Of a stretch of DNA of 64,000 nucleotides, positions 60,905-64,000 are shown piece by piece; the first letter of the stretch is position 1; every line of letters starts with the position of its first letter. Below the pieces are notes generated by a model. The model ran no database searches. It was not told the DNA's origin and saw only the letters and a program-made list of their open reading frames with translations. Position numbers and translations under genes: made by a program. Origin of the DNA: an uncultured Chloroflexales bacterium (lineage in GTDB: Bacteria; Chloroflexota; Chloroflexia; Chloroflexales; Chloroflexaceae); NCBI GenBank assembly GCA_937902315.1, contig CALGUG010000055.1, forward strand, positions 222,256 to 286,255. The letters run 5' to 3'.

Positions 60905-61375
60905 ATGTCATTAACGATTACAAATCAGGTCGCACAAGAGATCGCAAGCCATGCTCAGGCTTCCTATCCTCACGAGTGCGTCGGCTTGTTGTTGGGCCGC
61001 CTCGAAGGCGACCACAAGCTGGCCGTCCAAGCCTATCCTGTTGAAAATACCTGGAGCGAAGAGATCGCTCTGACCGATTCTGAACACGAGCACTCGTTGC
61101 GCGACCGCTTCTACCTTAGCCCGCGCGACTATCTCAAAGCCGATCGTGCCGCCCGCGCCGCTGGGCTCGATGTGATCGGCTGTTACCACTCACATCCTGA
61201 CGATATCGCCCGCCCTTCCGAGCGCGATCGGGTTGGTGCCCAGGGTGTTGGTGGCGGCGCGCTGTTCTCATTTTTGATCCAGAGTGTTAGACTTGGGGTC
61301 GCTGCCGAACTGACCAGTTGGTTGTTGGTTGATGATGGCGCGCGTTTTAGCGAAGAAGAACTTTCCATTAATTAG
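60905..61375 (+). CDS. mec: JAMM/Mov34 metallopeptidase, Mec-like
   Basis: 156 residues. The zinc JAMM motif is complete: catalytic Glu in YPHECVGLLLG (about 21-31), HSHP (about 98-101) and the terminal aspartate in RPSERD (about 106-111). Members of this subgroup release cysteine from the CysO-cysteine adduct or trim carrier C-termini in bacteria. It begins three bases after cysM, so the two are cotranscribed. Middle region (YPVENTWSEEIAL...HSLRDRFYLSPRD) also matches Mec. Confidence 0.93.
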   Translation: MSLTITNQVAQEIASHAQASYPHECVGLLLGRLEGDHKLAVQAYPVENTWSEEIALTDSEHEHSLRDRFYLSPRDYLKADRAARAAGLDVIGCYHSHPDDIARPSERDRVGAQGVGGGALFSFLIQSVRLGVAAELTSWLLVDDGARFSEEELSIN

Positions 61376-61452
61376 TGGCTAACAAAGTAAAGCCTCTGTT
61401 GGTTGTATAATCGACTCATCTGTTGATAGAGATAAGGACTTCAGGAGCAATT

Positions 61453-61731
61453 ATGGCTGTTACTATTACCATTCCCACTGCGCTGCGTCAGTATGCTGGT
61501 GGGCAGAGCAGTGTTACGCTGGAAGCCGAGACCGTGGGTGCCCTGTTGAAGGGCCTCGTCGAGCAGAACCCCGATCTGGGCAAGCACCTCTATAGCGAAA
61601 CGGGTAAACTGCGCTCTTTTGTAAACATCTACGTTGGCGATGAGGATATTCGCTACCTCGATGGCGAAGATACCGTTTTGAAGGATGGCGAGACCGTCAG
61701 CATTATCCCCGCGATCGCAGGCGGAAAATAA
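61453..61731 (+). CDS. cysO: ThiS/MoaD/CysO-like sulfur carrier with extra C-terminal lysine
   Basis: 92 residues with a ubiquitin-like beta-grasp fold. AGGAG lies before the ATG at 61453. LRQYAGGQSSVTLEA, FVNIYVGDEDIRYL and a terminal SIIPAIAGG match CysO/MoaD carriers. However the protein ends in GGK: one lysine follows the diglycine that must be free for thiocarboxylation. Some carriers (e.g. QbsE) have such extensions and are trimmed by a neighbouring JAMM protease, and one is encoded 78 bases upstream. So Mec here may have a maturation role. Confidence 0.9.
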   Translation: MAVTITIPTALRQYAGGQSSVTLEAETVGALLKGLVEQNPDLGKHLYSETGKLRSFVNIYVGDEDIRYLDGEDTVLKDGETVSIIPAIAGGK

Positions 61732-61796
61732 GACACGTTGAGGAAAGCTGTGAGCGCTCGTGCTCATACTTGGCTCAATAGTGAGGCGTTAATTGT

Positions 61797-62951
61797 ATGA
61801 CGAATGTAAAACTCTCTAACGACGAGATTCGTCGTTATAGCCGCCACCTGATTATGCCCGAAGTGGGCATGGAAGGTCAGCGTAAGCTCAAGGCCGGAAG
61901 TGTGCTGCTGATCGGTACAGGCGGCTTAGGATCGCCTTTGGCGCTCTATCTCGCGGCGGCTGGTGTTGGTCATATCGGCTTGGTCGACTTCGATGTGGTG
62001 GATGAAAGCAACCTGCAGCGCCAGATCGCTCACGGCACCAGCACGATCGGTGTGCCCAAGACCGAGTCGGCCAAGCAGCGCCTGAAGGATCTGAACCCCT
62101 ACGTTGAGGTGACCACCTACGAGACTCAGATCACCAGCGAAAACGCGCTCGATCTGATGCGCCCGTACGATGTGGTGATCGACGGCACCGACAACTTCCC
62201 CACACGCTATCTGACCAACGATGCCTGTGTGATGTTGGGCAAGCCGAACGTCTATGGCTCGATCTTCCGCTTTGAAGGACAAGCGACCGTCTTCCACCCC
62301 AAAGAGGGCGGCCCATGCTACCGCTGTCTCTACCCCGAGCCGCCACCTCCCGGACTGGTTCCCTCGTGTGCCGAAGGTGGTGTATTGGGTGTACTGCCGG
62401 GCGTGATCGGTACGATTCAGGCTACTGAAGCTATCAAGTTGATCACCGGTATCGGCGAGCCGTTGATCGGGCGTCTGATGCTCTACGATGCGCTTTCGAT
62501 GCGCTTCCGCGAGCTGAAGCTGCGCCGCAACAAAGAGTGCCCGGTCTGTGGCGACAACCCGACCGTGACCGAGCTGATCGACTATGAGCACTTCTGCGGC
62601 ATTGTGCCGCAAAACGACTCGCTGGGCGAGCAGTACGAGATCACGCCGCTTGAGCTGGCCGAGTGGCTCAAACGCGAAGATCGCCCCTATCTGCTCGATG
62701 TGCGCAACCCGCACGAGTACGAGATCGCGCGCATCCCGGGCGTCGATAAGCTCATTCCGGTTGACGAGCTGGCTAACCACCTCAACGAACTCGATAGCTC
62801 GCGCGAAATGGTAGTCTACTGCAAAGGTGGCACGCGCAGCGCCCGAGCGGTCAACTTGCTTAAAGGCGCTGGCTTCCGCAAGATCAAGAACTTGGTCGGT
62901 GGCATCACCCGCTGGTCTGATGATGTTGATCCCAGCGTGCCCAAGTACTAA
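61797..62951 (+). CDS. moeZ: MoeZ-like carrier adenylyltransferase/sulfurtransferase
   Basis: 384 residues: E1-like ThiF/MoeB domain (about 1-260) and a C-terminal rhodanese (about 275-384). ATP loop GTGGLGSPLALYLAAAGVG (about 40-58), zinc cysteines CYRCLYP (about 176) and CPVCGD (about 246), and rhodanese active cysteine in VVYCKGGTRSARA (about 340). It adenylates the carrier's C-terminal glycine and, through the rhodanese, converts it to a thiocarboxylate. Placed directly after the CysO-like gene with 65 bases between. The last gene of the sulfur block, followed by a strong terminator. Confidence 0.95.
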   Translation: MTNVKLSNDEIRRYSRHLIMPEVGMEGQRKLKAGSVLLIGTGGLGSPLALYLAAAGVGHIGLVDFDVVDESNLQRQIAHGTSTIGVPKTESAKQRLKDLNPYVEVTTYETQITSENALDLMRPYDVVIDGTDNFPTRYLTNDACVMLGKPNVYGSIFRFEGQATVFHPKEGGPCYRCLYPEPPPPGLVPSCAEGGVLGVLPGVIGTIQATEAIKLITGIGEPLIGRLMLYDALSMRFRELKLRRNKECPVCGDNPTVTELIDYEHFCGIVPQNDSLGEQYEITPLELAEWLKREDRPYLLDVRNPHEYEIARIPGVDKLIPVDELANHLNELDSSREMVVYCKGGTRSARAVNLLKGAGFRKIKNLVGGITRWSDDVDPSVPKY

Positions 62952-62970
62952 GCGTTAGCAGCGCTGTACA

Positions 62971-63002
62971 AGACGAACTCCGTAAGGGGTTCGTCTTTTT
63001 TT
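62971..63002 (+). terminator. Intrinsic terminator of the sulfur-carrier operon
   Basis: AGACGAAC (62971-62978) pairs with GTTCGTCT (62989-62996) and seven T's follow. It is 20 bases after moeZ. Confidence 0.9.
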
Positions 63003-63040
63003 GATCGTTATTATCCTAGGCCCATTTATAAGCACTTTAG

Positions 63041-63091
63041 CGTAGAAGACTCTACCCTCCATGCGGCCTCAACCGCGTCCGCCTACGGCTA
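63041..63091 (-). repeat. REP-like palindromic repeat, copy 13 (degraded)
   Basis: Keeps GCGTCCGCCTACGGCTA at the right end but has lost the left GGCGGA. Confidence 0.55.
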
Positions 63092-63122
63092 CTAAACAGG
63101 GTTAGCCCACCCTCATCCCCGG

Positions 63123-63149
63123 CCCTTCTCCCGCATTGCGGGAGAAGGG
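63123..63149. repeat. CCCTTCTCCCGC palindrome
   Basis: Perfect 12-bp arms CCCTTCTCCCGC and GCGGGAGAAGGG with an ATT loop; same class as 46397-46425. Confidence 0.65.
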
Positions 63150-63253
63150 TGCAAAGCCGCATCGCTGCTTTCATCGATCGCCGCAATGCCAGCTCTGCCT
63201 AAAGCCTTGCATGCTTGCAATGCGGGAAAACGAAAATCGCTGAAAGAGACAAA

Positions 63254-63302
63254 TTCCACTCTGATGAAGGCCGAAAAAAGATAAAGTGATTGGTTTGGGT
63301 AT
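63254..63302 (+). mobile_element. Right end of a type B MITE-like element
   Basis: ATTCCACTCTGATGAAGGCC, then AAAGTGATTGGTTTGGGTAT, matches the right third of the element at 50882-51008, with a deleted base block in the terminal repeat. The left end was not found. Confidence 0.45.
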
Positions 63303-63373
63303 AACATAAAGGGTTTCACAGGCTAAATAGGGATATTAACTAATGGTGCGCATTGGCACAAGCCATGAAATGG

Positions 63374-63871
63374 TTAGATCATACAGGAAAGTAATGAGCG
63401 TTTATAGTCATTGATCTGCAACAAACAATTGATCAATGCAGCCATAGAACTCAAATGAGCCCAGAGATGATCTTGCTTGTGATGATAGAGCTTTTTGCTT
63501 GAGAAACGATTGGTAATCCAAGCAAAATTGGTCTCAATGGTATAACGTTCATTCCAAGAAGCACGTTTGCAGATCTTGATGTTGGAAGGAGGAGCTTGAC
63601 GCACCCGAAAACCGTGATCCGCAAGCGCAATGCTTTTGTCTTTGTATGGAAATGCGAGATCGGCAAAGACGTTATCAGGAGCATCAGCGCTGTTCCACGC
63701 CCACGAAATGACTTCACCTCGATGGGAGATCAGCCACGCGAGCTTTATAGTGACAATCCATTGTCCGTTTGAAATCCCTTTTTTGGTATTCTTGCGTTTA
63801 GCCAGTACAGAGCCTCTTTCTGTGGTGGTTCGTGGCCTCGTGGGTGGTGGTACACCTGCGGGGTCGTGCTT
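63374..63871 (-). pseudogene. 3' remnant of an IS4/IS5-superfamily transposase
   Basis: An open frame of about 165 codons without a start. It begins KHDPAGVPPTRPRTTTERGS and ends after the DDE catalytic core's second half: aspartate in IALADHGFRV and glutamate in WNERYTIETNFAWITNRF. The first catalytic aspartate and the N-terminal region are missing and a stop (63872-63874) precedes the frame. The pattern fits Chloroflexota/cyanobacterial DDE_Tnp_1-type transposases. It cannot move by itself. Confidence 0.75.
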
Positions 63872-63878
63872 TTATTGT

Positions 63879-63961
63879 GCCTCTATTGTACTATATTATG
63901 CCTATATTGTACTATATTATCAATGCATATAGTACAATAGAGGCGCAAATATGGTACAATA
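63879..63961. promoter_or_regulatory. Cluster of four iterated TATTGTACYATAT sites
   Basis: The sequence TATTGTACTATATTAT occurs at 63884-63899 and 63905-63920. Its inverse ATATAGTACAATA is at 63927-63939 and ATATGGTACAATA at 63949-63961. Spacing of 21-22 bp places them on one face of the helix. The outer arms GCCTCTATTGTACTATAT (63879-63896) and ATATAGTACAATAGAGGC (63927-63944) form an 18-bp perfect inverted repeat. The array precedes a ribosome site (AAAGGAG, 63991-63998) of a gene beyond the window. Confidence 0.6.
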
Positions 63962-64000
63962 CGTGCAGTTGAGCTATACTCTTGCACAGGTAAAGGAGTG

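Overview
The window reads as a chromosomal segment of a mesophilic Chloroflexota bacterium, most like the Herpetosiphon/Kouleothrix side of Chloroflexia. This is judged from gene content and style only: a SufR-SufCDSUB cluster joined to a CysO/Mec/MoeZ-type sulfur-carrier module, LAL-type LuxR regulators, Eis-like acetyltransferases, an SdrD-B surface-protein remnant, and many small dispersed repeats in mid-GC DNA. No rRNA, tRNA or CRISPR array was recognised. No 16S or complete ribosomal marker is present, so the assignment is inference.

Layout. 1-3.3 kb: 3' part of a cysteine-desulfurase-like aminotransferase, a GNAT, a one-TM protein and an ANTAR response regulator. 3.3-14.1 kb: a leader region with two intrinsic terminators and a 60-codon cysteine-containing small ORF, then a SAM methyltransferase, three tandem Eis-like acetyltransferases, a double-GNAT protein and a heterodimeric ABC exporter, all on the plus strand; this resembles a small modification-and-export or resistance cluster. 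14.1-21 kb: repeat-rich DNA with a decayed epimerase, an aldo/keto reductase, a DUF4397 protein, a TspO-like membrane protein, a decayed STAND-WD40 gene and a decayed SdrD-B surface-protein tail. 21.2-26 kb: a promoter and structured leader followed by an LLM flavin oxidoreductase and a peptide-type ABC importer (two permeases, one binding lipoprotein, no ATPase). 26.2-32.5 kb, minus strand: MATE pump, MDR oxidoreductase, a 76-aa protein and a LAL regulator.

The most unusual locus is 32.67-42.04 kb, minus strand. A 1364-aa protein carries about 1000 residues of unrecognised sequence fused to a complete sigma-70 (regions 1.2 to 4). It is followed by a 1636-aa DEAH helicase with a DUF1998-type cysteine-rich C-terminus (resembling Druantia DruE) and a truncated NERD-domain ORF translationally coupled to the helicase. 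This looks like a defence-type operon that brings its own sigma factor. It is flanked by a phytase lipoprotein, a membrane protein and an uncharacterised HhH protein (42.4-46.1 kb), then folC and a TPR lytic transglycosylase.

From 51.6 to 63.0 kb the plus strand is almost entirely sulfur metabolism: sufR, sufC, sufD, sufS, sufU, sufB, a Rieske ferredoxin, a two-domain rhodanese, a second SufU-like scaffold, a cysteine synthase, a JAMM peptidase, a CysO/ThiS-like carrier and a MoeZ-like E1-rhodanese. Together these can mobilise sulfur from cysteine or thiosulfate, build Fe-S clusters, and make cysteine from a protein thiocarboxylate. The right end has a transposase remnant and a cluster of iterated operator-like sites in front of a gene that starts beyond the window.

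Thirteen copies of a palindromic repeat (GGCGGA...TCCGCC with a TAGCCG(T/A)AGG flank) lie only between genes or at decayed gene ends; three of them sit inside 162-168-bp MITE-like elements with 12-bp terminal inverted repeats.
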